A stretch of 64,000 nt of DNA from CAWEQO01 sp963811225 (GTDB taxonomy: Bacteria; Chloroflexota; Anaerolineae; Anaerolineales; Anaerolineaceae): the NCBI GenBank assembly GCA_963811225.1, contig CAWEQO010000012.1, positions 1 to 64,000 of the forward strand, in the 5' to 3' direction. The notes beneath the pieces were generated by a model, which saw only the letters and a list, made by a program, of their open reading frames with translations, was not told where the DNA came from and did not search any database. Each line of letters starts with the position of its first letter. Positions within the stretch are counted from its first letter, which is position 1. The translations under genes were made by a program, and so were the position numbers. Below, in pieces: positions 52,162 through 61,910 of the stretch.

Positions 52162-52628
52162 TGCGTTTCATCGTCGTCTGAAAATCTGGCCAGCGTGACC
52201 CCCAGGGCGGCGAGGATTTCTTTCTGCACGGCCCACATCTGCTGTTTTTCTTGCGGATCGGCGTGGTCGTAGCCCATCAGGTGCAGCGTACCGTGCACCA
52301 CCAGCAGCTGCAGCTCGGCTTCTACCGGATGCCCGGCAGCCTGCGCCTGCGCTTCGGCGCTTGGGTAAGAAATGATGATATCGCCCAGGTAGCCGTGCCC
52401 GGTTTCCGGGTCCACCTCACCCGAGGGGAAAGAGAGCACATCGGTGGGCCGGTCGACGTCGAGAAATTCCTTGTTCAGCTCGTGCAGCTTCTCGTCCCCT
52501 TCGATCACAATCGACAGGTCGGTGTCGGCAGGCAGGCCTTCGTGCTGCAGCGCCGCTGCACAGGCTCGCTCCAGTAAAGCCGGGTCGACCCGATCTTCAT
52601 AGGGTTCGGAAACGATTAGCTCGATCAT
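52158..52628 (-). CDS. ybeY: Endoribonuclease YbeY
   Basis: 156 residues. The zinc triad HGTLHLMGYDH gives His112, His116 and His122. LNKEFLDVDRPTDVLSFP upstream is also conserved. It matures the 16S rRNA 3' end and takes part in ribosome quality control. It overlaps pgpH and dgkA by four bases each. Confidence 0.95.
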   Translation of the reverse strand: MIELIVSEPYEDRVDPALLERACAAALQHEGLPADTDLSIVIEGDEKLHELNKEFLDVDRPTDVLSFPSGEVDPETGHGYLGDIIISYPSAEAQAQAAGHPVEAELQLLVVHGTLHLMGYDHADPQEKQQMWAVQKEILAALGVTLARFSDDDETQ

Positions 52629-54802
52629 GGCGTTGATTCGGAAGATGCCCTCGCTGCAGGATTGGCCGGGCCAGTTTCTGGCGCAGGTGCAGGAGCTGGT
52701 TCTTTACTCTCCTCCGGGGCTTTTTTGATTTCTGGATAGCGTAAGCGAGGGTGGTGAGTATTGCGCAGGGTGTTGACGAACGAGTCGGTGATCACACTGA
52801 GATCGCGCAGCGTCAGGGTGGTATCGTCCAACTGGCCTTCCTGCTGAATATAATCGACCGTCTTTTTCACAATCTCGCGCAGCTCCTCTTCCGTCTTGGG
52901 GAGCTCGGCTCGGGCGCGTGCTTCACAGCCGTCCGCCATCATCAGCAGGGCGGTCTCGCGCGATCCTGGTCGTGGGCCTGGGTAGCGGAACTGGTCGAGA
53001 TTGACCTTAGACGTATCGCCATCCACGGCTTCCAGCGCCTTGGCGTACTGGTAACGGGTGATGGCAGTTCCATGATGCTCGCGGATGAAGTCTTGGATGC
53101 GCGGCGGCAGGTGATGCTTGCGGGCCAGCTTGATGCCATCCGAGACGTGATTGAGGATGATGGTGGCGCTGCTGATCGGGTCGAGATCATTGTGCGGGTT
53201 GCCTACGCCGGGGATCTGGTTCTCGATGAAGAACAGCGGGTTCAAGGCTTTGCCGATGTCATGGTAGAGAGCGCCGACTCGCACCAGCAGGGCATCTGCA
53301 CCGATTGCCTCGGCCGCTTGCTCAGCTAGATTGGAAACCTGCAAGCTGTGCTGGTAGGTGCCGGGCGCACTGCGCATGACGTGCTGCAGCAGCGGATGGT
53401 CGGGACGCGAGATTTCAAGCAGCTGTAAGGCTGTGGTCATCCCCAAGACCTGGCTGAGGAGGAATTGGAGGATCAGCGCCAGGCTGGCGGAAGCGATACC
53501 GTTGAAGAAGGCCGCCCCGATCAGTGTGGCGATGCCGAAGGGGTCGGTGACCGATTCGAACAGCCGGTAGGACAGCACCACAGCGCTGCCTGCCATGCCG
53601 ACCACCAACCCGGCCCAGAAGAAACTGGCGACCCGGCGGCCCCTGCCCAGCGCCAGGATGCCGCACATGCTGGACAAGAGGTAGAACAGGGTCAGGTCAA
53701 AGCTGTTGGGCAGCCCGAAGGCAGCCAGGATGCTTAAGATCAGCGAAAACACCATGGCCAGTTCCAGCGAGAACAGGCTGGCAATTGTCAACCCAAAGGC
53801 GGCAACCGGGAACAGGTAAGGGATGACCGTATGGTTGGGAATGACCAGGCGGGCGGTGAACAGGAATATGAGGAATGTCGCTGACAGAAACGCCAGATTG
53901 CGTGGAATGTAGCCGGGGGACTGCTTACGCCGGTGGAAGTACAGGCTGGCGAAGATGGCGGTCAGGCCAACCAGAACGCCAGAAGCGATCATCTCCATGG
54001 AATTATCTTGCGGCTGGTTCAGGTTGTACCGCTGCAAGGCTTCCAGGATCAGCGGGGTGATCACCTGGCCGCGCTGGACGATGGTCTCACCGGCTGCGTA
54101 GGATCGCTGCGCCGGCTCGACGTTGTCGCGCGCTTCCTGCTTGCGCAAGGCAGTCTGCTCCTCGCTTTGCAGGCTGTTCGGGACAACGAACTGCGAAACC
54201 AGCTCGGCTACCAGGGAGGCTTGATCTTGCGGCAGGGCGAAACTGATCAATGTGGGAACGTTGCGCCGGGCCTCGATCAGTTGGCTTTCCCGGATCGAAT
54301 TGCGCATCACCTGTTCGAGCACGCTCAAGGTTTCCAACTGCACGGAATCCCAACGCTGGTCGGTGAACGACAAGATTTGCTCGATGGAATCTCGGCTGAG
54401 GGATACATTTTTGAGCGCCGCCAGATCGGCAAGCTTCTGCTCCGGCATGGCGTAAGTGTCCTCGCGGACGGAGGTAATGTAATTGAGTGCAATCCGCAGG
54501 TCTTCAATTTGACTGCGAGCGATGGTGGGGTCGGCAGGCAGGTATACCGGCAGGACACGATTTTCGGCATCCTGACGGGATTGTGAGGTCAGAATGTCGC
54601 TGGTGTAGGTGAGCACATGGGGGGCTTGAATATCCTGGGATGCAACGGCGCCCTCAGTCAATGGGAATGACGAGGGGCGCATGGGGGTTGGAAAGATCAA
54701 GGCGATCAGCGCCAGGGCAGCCGACAGCAGCAGCACGATCAAGCGCAGGAACGTTCGGTTACCCAGCCAGGATAAGCCATTCACGGCAGACAAAAGGAAC
54801 AT
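52625..54802 (-). CDS. pgpH: Seven-helix HD phosphohydrolase, PgpH/YqfF type
   Basis: About 725 residues from ATG 54802, four bases after the yqeY stop; a GTG at 54859 is the alternative. An N-terminal helix and extracytoplasmic 7TMR-HDED domain are followed by seven helices (about 290-480). The HD domain is VGALYHDIGKALNPLFFIENQ, with HHGTAITRYQY. PgpH enzymes hydrolyse c-di-AMP. A C-terminal Pro/Ala/Glu tail is extra. c-di-AMP closes KimA-type K+ transporters, which gives a link to the gene at 41448. Confidence 0.9.
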   Translation of the reverse strand: MFLLSAVNGLSWLGNRTFLRLIVLLLSAALALIALIFPTPMRPSSFPLTEGAVASQDIQAPHVLTYTSDILTSQSRQDAENRVLPVYLPADPTIARSQIEDLRIALNYITSVREDTYAMPEQKLADLAALKNVSLSRDSIEQILSFTDQRWDSVQLETLSVLEQVMRNSIRESQLIEARRNVPTLISFALPQDQASLVAELVSQFVVPNSLQSEEQTALRKQEARDNVEPAQRSYAAGETIVQRGQVITPLILEALQRYNLNQPQDNSMEMIASGVLVGLTAIFASLYFHRRKQSPGYIPRNLAFLSATFLIFLFTARLVIPNHTVIPYLFPVAAFGLTIASLFSLELAMVFSLILSILAAFGLPNSFDLTLFYLLSSMCGILALGRGRRVASFFWAGLVVGMAGSAVVLSYRLFESVTDPFGIATLIGAAFFNGIASASLALILQFLLSQVLGMTTALQLLEISRPDHPLLQHVMRSAPGTYQHSLQVSNLAEQAAEAIGADALLVRVGALYHDIGKALNPLFFIENQIPGVGNPHNDLDPISSATIILNHVSDGIKLARKHHLPPRIQDFIREHHGTAITRYQYAKALEAVDGDTSKVNLDQFRYPGPRPGSRETALLMMADGCEARARAELPKTEEELREIVKKTVDYIQQEGQLDDTTLTLRDLSVITDSFVNTLRNTHHPRLRYPEIKKAPEESKEPAPAPAPETGPANPAARASSESTP

Positions 54803-54806
54803 CCCT

Positions 54807-55253
54807 CTACGAACTAAGAACTTTTCGAACGGCCAGGCTAACCCTGTCGTTCGCTGCACGGCCTTGGATTTGAGGGAGGAGAGCCTTCATGACCTTACCC
54901 ATATCTGTCATGGAATTTGCTCCAACCTCGGCGACTGTGGCCGACGCCATTTCCTGCAATTCTTCGTCCGTGAGCTGCTTCGGCAGGAAGTCTTCGAGGA
55001 TCTTGATTTCCGTCTCATTTTCTTCCACCAAATCCTGTCGGCTGCCCTTGCGGGCTTCCTCAATTGATTCCTGGTGGATCTTGATTTCCTTTTGGATGAT
55101 AGCGATCACTTCGGCTTCGTCAAGCTCATGACTGCGATTGATCTCTTCCAGCTTGATGCTGGAGCGCGCCAATCGTATTACGCGTTTGAGCGGCTGGTTG
55201 CCGGAGCGCAGCGCATCTTTCAACGCTTGATCGAGTTTCTGTTTTGTGTCCAT
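54807..55253 (-). CDS. yqeY: GatB/YqeY-domain protein
   Basis: 148 residues from ATG 55253. LDQALKDALRSGNQPLKRVIRLARSSIKLEEI, ARKGSRQDLVEENETEIKILEDFLPKQLT and MGKVMKALLPQIQGRAANDRVSLAVRKVL match YqeY, related to the tail domain of GatB. It may bind tRNA or aid aminoacylation. It heads the yqeY-pgpH-ybeY-dgkA run. Confidence 0.93.
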   Translation of the reverse strand: MDTKQKLDQALKDALRSGNQPLKRVIRLARSSIKLEEINRSHELDEAEVIAIIQKEIKIHQESIEEARKGSRQDLVEENETEIKILEDFLPKQLTDEELQEMASATVAEVGANSMTDMGKVMKALLPQIQGRAANDRVSLAVRKVLSS

Positions 55254-55381
55254 AGCCTGAATTATACCTGTTTTCTGGGATGCCGTTTGCGCAGGTAACC
55301 GAATGAGCTTTGACAACCAAAATCCATCAGGGGTATTCTATCCTTCGTAAAAATCTACACCGTTTGCTGTGACGAATCGAA

Positions 55382-55957
55382 TTATTCGACCGTAATCAAG
55401 GGTCGCAGACGTTCAAGGGTCACTTCGCCGATACCGGGCACGTTGATTAAATCATCGACCGTTTGGAATGAGCCTTTTGATTCCCGATATGTCAGGATAT
55501 CCAGGGCGCGACTGGGGCCAATCCCCGGCAGGGTTTCCAGTTCTTGCTGAGTGGCAGTGTTGAGGTTGATCGGCCCGGCCTCGGCTGCAGGGTTGAGCGC
55601 GTCGTCGGGGATTAAGGGGCTGCTGCTTTCCGATGCAGGCGCAGTCTGGCCCTGGATCGGGACCACCAGTTTATCCCCATCCCGCAGCAGTTTGGCCTGA
55701 TTCAACCGGGAGAGATCCACCTCCTCCGTCATTCCGCCGGCTGCAGCGATGGCATTCTGCACGCGGCTGTCGGGAGGCAGCAGGTATACGCCGGGCTGCT
55801 GGACCGCGCCAGAGACGTCCACCAGGATAGGGGCTGGGGTTGGAGGCGGGAGCAGCTGCACCGGCTCTCCCTTGGGCGGGAGGGCAATCAAATAGATGCC
55901 CGCGGCGCTGAGCAGCGCAAGCAAGGCGCCGAGGAGAATGTGCTGCCATGGTTTCAT
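55382..55957 (-). CDS. comEA: ComEA-like DNA-binding protein
   Basis: 191 residues. N-terminal membrane anchor (7-27), Pro-rich spacer, SLBB domain (VDVSGAVQQPGVYLLPPDSRVQNAI, about 46-100), linker, and a helix-hairpin-helix pair (INLNTATQQELETLPGIGPSRALDI and VDDLINVPGIGEVTLERLRPLI). ComEA binds incoming DNA during natural transformation. ComEC is not in the window. The ATG follows CAGGAG. Confidence 0.9.
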   Translation of the reverse strand: MKPWQHILLGALLALLSAAGIYLIALPPKGEPVQLLPPPTPAPILVDVSGAVQQPGVYLLPPDSRVQNAIAAAGGMTEEVDLSRLNQAKLLRDGDKLVVPIQGQTAPASESSSPLIPDDALNPAAEAGPINLNTATQQELETLPGIGPSRALDILTYRESKGSFQTVDDLINVPGIGEVTLERLRPLITVE

Positions 55958-56063
55958 CGTTAACTCCTGCGTTGATGCTTCGGCTGACTTTCGGGTAAAC
56001 TATCAGAATGGCGGATGCTGTGGCACCCACCATCCCTGATTATATATCCAAGAGGAGGGGAGC

Positions 56064-56480
56064 ATGGTTAATACGGGAATGATTCGTTTTTCGACGGAAG
56101 GTCATGGCGACATGATCGACATTACCAACAAGGTGGCTGAACTGGTGCGGCAGAGCGATCTGGAAGATGGGATTGTTACGGTGTTCACCCCATCCTCAAC
56201 CAGCGCCCTGACGACCATCGAGTATGAATCAGGGGCATTGAGCGATCTGCAGCGGTTATTCGACGAGATCGCCAACCCTGACCGGCCTTACGCGCACAAC
56301 GCCCGCTGGGGCGACGGCAACGGTCACAGCCACATCCGAGCGGCGCTGCTCGGGCCTTCCCTCACCATCCCGTTTAGCGGAAAGCAGCTGACTTTGGGCA
56401 CCTGGCAGCAGATTATTCTGGTTGACTTCGATAACCGTCCCCGCCAACGAGAACTTGTGGTGCAGATGTTGGGAGAATGA
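56064..56480 (+). CDS. YjbQ/UPF0047 family protein
   Basis: 138 residues, typical length. FTPSSTSALTTIEYESG and HNARWGDGNGHSHIRAALLGPSLTIPF contain the conserved His and Asn residues of the family, which can act weakly as thiamin phosphate synthase. The start follows AGGAGGGGAGC. Its last 68 bases are also coding on the other strand for the YqhQ-type protein. Confidence 0.92.
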   Translation: MVNTGMIRFSTEGHGDMIDITNKVAELVRQSDLEDGIVTVFTPSSTSALTTIEYESGALSDLQRLFDEIANPDRPYAHNARWGDGNGHSHIRAALLGPSLTIPFSGKQLTLGTWQQIILVDFDNRPRQRELVVQMLGE

Positions 56481-57369
56481 CCGGCTCGATTACGCCGGAC
56501 GTCTCGGCTGCATACATGGCGTTGAAAGCCGCGATCGCCACCGCCGCGATTTCAGCGTCGGGCTCCGCCGTCGTCAGGCGCTGCAGAGCCAGGTTGGGCC
56601 TGATCAGCAGCTGCACAAACGGCGAGGACAGGTGCGCGGCGGTCCAACGGATGTATTCATAGGCCAGCATGGCCAGCGGCGGGATCAGCAGGATGCGGCT
56701 GAGGATGCGCCAGACCGGCGGCAGCGGCCCTAAAGCCGCGAACAGGATAATGGAAAACAGGATCAGCGTCAGCAGAAAGGCCGTACCGCATCGGGGGTGC
56801 TCCAGCGAGTAGGTCAACACATTCTCGGTCGTCAGCTCTGCGCCCGCCTCGAATGCGTTGATGGTCTTGTGCTCGGCGCCGTGATACTGAAAGACGCGCT
56901 TGATCTCCGGCATCTTGCCGATCCCCCAAATGTAAGTGACCACCGCCAGCAAGCGGATGACACCCTCAGCGAAGTTGCTCCACCAGGTACTGAAGTGCAG
57001 GAACCTCTCCAGCAGCGAACCGATGAATGCCGGGGCGGCAAAGAACAGCAGAGCGCCCAGGCCGAGCGAGACCGCCAGAGTCAGGTACAGCGCGGGTCCC
57101 TCGATCTTCTCGTCCTCACCGGTTTGTGTGTTGGCCGAAATGGTGAGGAAGCGCATACCGAGCCCGAGCGCATCCCACAGAATGATCAACCCGCGCAGGA
57201 GGGGAATATTCTTGAGTTTGCTTTCATAAATGCCGGTCAGTTTTTCCGTCTGGACGACAATTTCTCCATCGGGATTGCGCATGGCGGCGGAGACGTACTT
57301 TGCGCCGCGCATGAGGACGCCTTCAATCAGCGCCTGACCTCCATAGGAGGGGAGTTTTTCTACTGCCAT
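56413..57369 (-). CDS. DUF1385/YqhQ-type membrane protein
   Basis: 318 residues. SYGGQALIEGVLMRGAKYVSAAMRNPDG opens the protein, and FQYHGAEHKTINAFEAG and SLEHPRCGTAFLLTLI mark the DUF1385 core with its His and Cys residues. Four or five helices are present. The last 25 or so residues (SGVIEPVILPTSAPQVLVGG) go beyond the usual end and read into the 3' end of the convergent yjbQ gene. Function is unknown. Confidence 0.88.
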   Translation of the reverse strand: MAVEKLPSYGGQALIEGVLMRGAKYVSAAMRNPDGEIVVQTEKLTGIYESKLKNIPLLRGLIILWDALGLGMRFLTISANTQTGEDEKIEGPALYLTLAVSLGLGALLFFAAPAFIGSLLERFLHFSTWWSNFAEGVIRLLAVVTYIWGIGKMPEIKRVFQYHGAEHKTINAFEAGAELTTENVLTYSLEHPRCGTAFLLTLILFSIILFAALGPLPPVWRILSRILLIPPLAMLAYEYIRWTAAHLSSPFVQLLIRPNLALQRLTTAEPDAEIAAVAIAAFNAMYAAETSGVIEPVILPTSAPQVLVGGDGYRSQPE

Positions 57370-57390
57370 AATTGATTACCGTTAACCTTT

Positions 57391-58764
57391 TTAATGCAAG
57401 TTATAAAAGAAATGGATCAAGGTATCGATACCGCGATACCAGGTGGGTAGGTGGAGCTTTTCATTGGGGGCGTGGATGTTGTCCTCGGGCAGGCCGAAGC
57501 CGGTCAGTACCGATTCGAGCCCCAAGATCTCTTCCATCTCGGCTGTGACCGGCACGCTGCCGCCTTCCCGACGGTAGACCGGCTCTTTGCCCCACACAGT
57601 TTGCAAGGCGTCGTACAGAGCCTTCACTGCGGGCAGATCACGGTCCGTAACGCTGGCGGGTGCGCCGGACAGGTCGATCATCTCCCAGCGGATCGTGTCG
57701 TCGGTATGTTCTTCCAAATACTGGCGCAGCTGGCGCTCCACCTCTTGCGGATCCTGATCGGGCACCAGACGCATAGAGACTTTGGCCATGGCCCAGGCGG
57801 GAATAACCGTCTTGGAGCCTGCGCCGGTGAAGCCTGACAGCAGCCCATGCACGTCCAGGGTGGGCCGGGCGCCGGTGCGCTCGACGGGGGTGTAGCCTTG
57901 CTCGCCCCACAGCGCCGGGGCGCCCGTCTGCTTCAGGTAAAATTCTTCATCGAGCGGCAGCCTGGAGAGCTCTTCGCGTTCGGCCTGATCGAGAGGACGG
58001 ACGGAATCGTAGAAACCAGGCAGTGTGATGCGGCCCTGGTCATCGTGCATCCCGGCGATCAGCTCACACAGGGCGATGGCAGGGTTGCGGACCACGCCAC
58101 CAAACAGCCCGGAGTGCAGGTCGTGAGCCGGGCCATGGACACGCAGCTCGAAGTAGGCCATGCCGCGCAGGCCGTAGGTGATTGTGGGGACATCGGCGGC
58201 GATCATGCCGGTGTCGGCGTTGAGGGCAAAATCACTCTTCAGCAGATCCTTGTGTTCTTGGAAGAACGTCTTCAAACTGGGTGAGCCAATTTCCTCTTCA
58301 CCCTCGATCATAAACTTGACGTTCACAGGCAGCGAGCCTTGCTTCATCATTGCATTGACCGCTTCAATCGTGGCGATCACTTGACCTTTCATATCGGATG
58401 CGCCGCGGCCGTAGAGATTGTCGCCGCGCTGCTCGGGCTCGAACGGTTCCGATTGCCAGAGGTTCAGCGGCTCGGCCGGCTGCACATCGTAATGCCCGTA
58501 GATCAGTACGGTCGAAGCGCTGCCGGAGGGGACGTGGTACTCTCCGAAAACGATAGGGTGACGTTGAGTCTGAAGCACCTGCACGTTCTGCATCCCGATG
58601 GCTTTTAACCGGTCTGCGACCCAAACAGCCGCGCGCTGCACGTCTTGCTTGCGATCGGGGTCGGTGGAAACCGAGGGAATGCGAACCAGATCCTTCAGGT
58701 TTCCCAAAAATTGTTCACGATGCTCGTGGGCGTATTGGATCGCCGAAGAGCGTGCATCAGTCAT
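57391..58764 (-). CDS. M20-family dipeptidase
   Basis: 457 residues from ATG 58764, led by AAGGAG. VLIYGHYDVQPAEPLNLW (metal His and catalytic Asp), GASDMKGQV, FMIEGEEEIGSPS (catalytic Glu pair) and the lid domain near 190-310 are all present. The M20 group resembling PepV/CNDP-type dipeptidases fits best. It is 21 bases upstream of the YqhQ-type gene. Confidence 0.93.
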   Translation of the reverse strand: MTDARSSAIQYAHEHREQFLGNLKDLVRIPSVSTDPDRKQDVQRAAVWVADRLKAIGMQNVQVLQTQRHPIVFGEYHVPSGSASTVLIYGHYDVQPAEPLNLWQSEPFEPEQRGDNLYGRGASDMKGQVIATIEAVNAMMKQGSLPVNVKFMIEGEEEIGSPSLKTFFQEHKDLLKSDFALNADTGMIAADVPTITYGLRGMAYFELRVHGPAHDLHSGLFGGVVRNPAIALCELIAGMHDDQGRITLPGFYDSVRPLDQAEREELSRLPLDEEFYLKQTGAPALWGEQGYTPVERTGARPTLDVHGLLSGFTGAGSKTVIPAWAMAKVSMRLVPDQDPQEVERQLRQYLEEHTDDTIRWEMIDLSGAPASVTDRDLPAVKALYDALQTVWGKEPVYRREGGSVPVTAEMEEILGLESVLTGFGLPEDNIHAPNEKLHLPTWYRGIDTLIHFFYNLH

Positions 58765-59002
58765 TGTCCACTCCTTAGGTAAGTCATGTTCATGTGTACG
58801 TTGATGATTATATGCGATTTTAATAGAAAAATACATCGTATTGCTAACCGAACTGGCTGATGCTACAATTTAGCAGCAGTTAATGTAAAATTTTCTAGCT
58901 GTTTCAGCGCTGGTGTTTTTGGAAAGAGCAAGCGCCGCCGATAGGGATTGCTTTCTGCAAAAAACACAACCATACTGTTTGATCAGGGAAGGAGAAAACG
59001 GC

Positions 59003-60340
59003 GTGCTGATTATCAATGGAATCCTGGTGACATGGGAGAAACCGAATCAAATACTGGAAGGTCACGCTTTACGAATTCAAGATGGGCGGGTGGCCGAGAT
59101 CGCACCACAAAACGATTTATTGGACCGTTATGCGGACGAAGAACGTCTGGACGCAGGCGGGCAGTATGTAATGCCGGGAAATATTTGCGCTCACACCCAT
59201 TTCTATGGCGCTTTCTCGCGCGGCCTGGCGATCCCGACCGAGCCGGCCAAGGAGTTCTCCGAGATCCTGGAGAAGCTGTGGTGGCCGTTGGATAAATCAC
59301 TGTCGATGGAGGATGTACGTTACTCCACGCTGGTGAGCCTGGCGGATGCCATCCGGCATGGGACGACCACCCTGGTGGATCACCATGCCTCACCAAATGC
59401 CATCGAAGGCTCTTTGGACGTGATCGCCGAGGCGGTGGACCAGGCCGGGCTGCGGGCCAGCCTGTGCTACGAAGTGACCGACCGGGGCGGGATGGACAAA
59501 GCCCAGGCCGGGATCGCCGAGAACGTGCGCTTCATCGAGCGGGTGCGCAGCGGGGATAACCAGAACGGCCGTCTGGCCGCCACCTTTGGCCTGCACGCCA
59601 GCCTGACCTTGAGCGACAAGACCCTGGAATTGGCTCGAGGGGCTGCGCCTGAGGGGACCGGCTTCCACATCCACGTGGCCGAGCACTATGTGGACGAATA
59701 CGACTCCCTGGCGAAATCCGGCTTGCGGGTGGTGGACCGCTTGAATCAACATGGCATCTTAGGGCCGAACACAATTGTGGCGCACGCCGTGCACATCGAC
59801 CCACGCGAGATGGTGCTGCTGGCCGAATCGGGCACGTGGGTGACCAACCAGCCGCGCTCCAACATGAACAATGCGGTCGGCGTGGCCCCTGTGGAAGACA
59901 TGATGCGCCTGGGTATCCAGGTAGGGATGGGCAACGACGGTTTTTCCAACACTATGTGGGATGAGTGGAAAGCGGCTTACCTGGTACAGAAACTGTGGCA
60001 TCAAGACCCGCGCCGTATGAATGGCGCGGATGTGGCCGAGATGGCGATTTACACCAACTCGGCGCTGGTGACACAGATGTTCCAGACGGGACCGATCGGT
60101 GTGCTGGCGCCTGGCGCGCAGGCGGATTTGATTTTCGTCGATTACCATCCCTTCACCGAGCTGACGGCCGGCAACCTGCCCTGGCACATCCTGTTTGGGT
60201 TCAACGAGAGCATGGTGACCACCACGATGGTAGCCGGCAAGCTGCTGATGCACGATCGCCGGCTGCTGACGCTGAACGAGGCCGAAATTGCGGCCCGCGC
60301 ACGGGAATTATCGGCAGATGTATGGGACCGCTTCTCTTAA
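59003..60340 (+). CDS. ssnA: SsnA-type aminohydrolase
   Basis: 445 residues from GTG 59003, which has GGAAGGAG eight bases upstream. The frame is open to 58913, but that start lacks a ribosome site. PGNICAHTHFYGAFSRGL has the metal HxH, then DHHASPNAIEGSLDVI, GFHIHVAEH, and GMGNDGFSNTMWDEW. It belongs to the TRZ/ATZ amidohydrolases, and these blocks match SsnA closely. In E. coli ssnA lies with selenium-dependent purine hydroxylase genes; here it precedes F420 genes by 26 bases. The substrate is unknown. Confidence 0.85.
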   Translation: MLIINGILVTWEKPNQILEGHALRIQDGRVAEIAPQNDLLDRYADEERLDAGGQYVMPGNICAHTHFYGAFSRGLAIPTEPAKEFSEILEKLWWPLDKSLSMEDVRYSTLVSLADAIRHGTTTLVDHHASPNAIEGSLDVIAEAVDQAGLRASLCYEVTDRGGMDKAQAGIAENVRFIERVRSGDNQNGRLAATFGLHASLTLSDKTLELARGAAPEGTGFHIHVAEHYVDEYDSLAKSGLRVVDRLNQHGILGPNTIVAHAVHIDPREMVLLAESGTWVTNQPRSNMNNAVGVAPVEDMMRLGIQVGMGNDGFSNTMWDEWKAAYLVQKLWHQDPRRMNGADVAEMAIYTNSALVTQMFQTGPIGVLAPGAQADLIFVDYHPFTELTAGNLPWHILFGFNESMVTTTMVAGKLLMHDRRLLTLNEAEIAARARELSADVWDRFS

Positions 60341-60366
60341 AATTCGCATAGCCATTAGGAGATACA

Positions 60367-61053
60367 GTGACAGAAGGAAACCAAACCATTCAAACCATCG
60401 CTATCGTCGGCGGGACCGGCAAAGAGGGCAAGGGTCTGGCTTACCGCTGGGCGAAGGCCGGGTATGATATCGTGATCGGCTCACGGCAGACCGAGAAGGC
60501 GCTCAAAGCCGCTGAAGACGTCCGCCAGCTGCCTGGGGTCACCGGGACGGTGAGCGGCATGACCAACCCCGAAGCCGCCGAGCGTGGCGACCTGGTAGTG
60601 ATCACCGTGCCATATGCTGCGCACCGGCCCACCCTGGAGCAGCTCAAGCCGGTGCTGCAGGGGAAAATCTTGATCGATGTGACCGTGCCGATCGTCCCTC
60701 CTAAAGTGACCAAGGTGCAGATGCCGGAAGCCGGCAGCGCCGCCCAGGAAGCGCAGTCGATCCTGGGGGAGGGGGTGCAAGTGGTTGACGCATTCCAGAA
60801 CATTTCCTATGAGCGTTTGCTCTCTGAAGAGGACATCCATTGCGATGTGCTGGTATGCGGTACGGGCAAAGCCGCCCGCCAAGTTGTTTTGCAGCTGGTC
60901 CGGGAGGCCGGAATGGTTGGCTGGGACGCCGGCCCGATTGAAAATGCGGTCGTGGTGGAAGGAATGACTTCCATCCTGATTGGAATTAACAAGCAGTATG
61001 GTGTAGAATCTTCTGGTATAAAGATTACCGGGGTCGATGAGAAGTATGAATAA
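60367..61053 (+). CDS. fno: NADPH:F420 oxidoreductase
   Basis: 228 residues from a GTG with TAGGAG upstream. IAIVGGTGKEGKGLAYRWAKAGYDIVIGSR binds NADP. DLVVITVPYAAHRPTLEQL, VDAFQNISYERL and the C-terminal NAVVVEGMTSILIGINKQY are typical of Fno/NpdG. It exchanges hydride between NADPH and F420, tying the pentose-phosphate NADPH pool to F420 enzymes. Confidence 0.92.
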   Translation: MTEGNQTIQTIAIVGGTGKEGKGLAYRWAKAGYDIVIGSRQTEKALKAAEDVRQLPGVTGTVSGMTNPEAAERGDLVVITVPYAAHRPTLEQLKPVLQGKILIDVTVPIVPPKVTKVQMPEAGSAAQEAQSILGEGVQVVDAFQNISYERLLSEEDIHCDVLVCGTGKAARQVVLQLVREAGMVGWDAGPIENAVVVEGMTSILIGINKQYGVESSGIKITGVDEKYE

Positions 61054-61127
61054 CGCTTGAACATCTTGTGCCTGGGGAATTGCGCGACCGGTTTCAGGCC
61101 AATAACGGAAGACGAACGGATTGGTTT

Positions 61128-61895
61128 ATGCCGCTGACACTTACACCGCTGATCGGGGTCCCTCTCATCCAACCAGGTGACGATCTTGCCGCCATCTTTT
61201 TACGAGGCATGGATCAGACCGGGGTGAAGCTGCAAGATGGGGATATCCTGGTGCTGGCCCAAAAGATCGTCTCGAAGGCCGAAGGCCGGCTGGTCGATCT
61301 CAGGCAGGTGAGCCCCTCGATTGAGGCGCAAGAGCTGGCCGCTCGCGTGCAAAAAGATGCGCGCTTTGTAGAGTTGGTGCTGCGTGAAAGCCGCTCGGTG
61401 CTGCGCACCCGCCCAGGCACACTGATCGTCGAGCACCGGCACGGCTACGTGTGCGCCAACGCCGGGATCGATCACTCCAACGTGACCGGGCCGAATGGCA
61501 GCGCCGGGGAATGGGTGCTGCTGCTGCCGGAAGATCCAGACGGCACGGCCCGCCAGCTGCGCGAACGCATGGAGCGGATCACCGGGCGGAAGGTGGGCAT
61601 CTTGATCATCGACTCACACGGCCGCGCCTGGCGCATGGGTGTGGTTGGCGCGGCCATCGGTATGGCCGGGGTGCCTGGATTGGTCGACATGCGGGGCGAA
61701 AGCGATTTGTTTGGCACCCGCCTACAGGTGACCCAAGTGGCGGCTGCCGACGAGCTGGCGGCCGCGGCCTCGCTGATGATGGGCCAGGCGGCCGAGGCCA
61801 GACCGGTGATCCACGTGCGGGGGTTCCCCTATCCGCTGCGAGACTCGGGGCTGCCTGAGCTCATTCGTCCAAAAGAACAGGATCTATTTCGTTAA
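61128..61895 (+). CDS. cofE: F420-0:gamma-glutamyl ligase
   Basis: 255 residues from ATG 61128. LTPLIGVPLIQPGDDLAAI, VLAQKIVSKAEGRLVDL, NAGIDHSNVTG and SHGRAWRMGVVGAAIG are the CofE signature motifs. It adds glutamates to F420-0. This is the stand-alone enzyme; no FbiB nitroreductase domain is fused. Confidence 0.94.
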   Translation: MPLTLTPLIGVPLIQPGDDLAAIFLRGMDQTGVKLQDGDILVLAQKIVSKAEGRLVDLRQVSPSIEAQELAARVQKDARFVELVLRESRSVLRTRPGTLIVEHRHGYVCANAGIDHSNVTGPNGSAGEWVLLLPEDPDGTARQLRERMERITGRKVGILIIDSHGRAWRMGVVGAAIGMAGVPGLVDMRGESDLFGTRLQVTQVAAADELAAAASLMMGQAAEARPVIHVRGFPYPLRDSGLPELIRPKEQDLFR

Positions 61896-61910
61896 AAAGG
61901 GATTGGTTAA

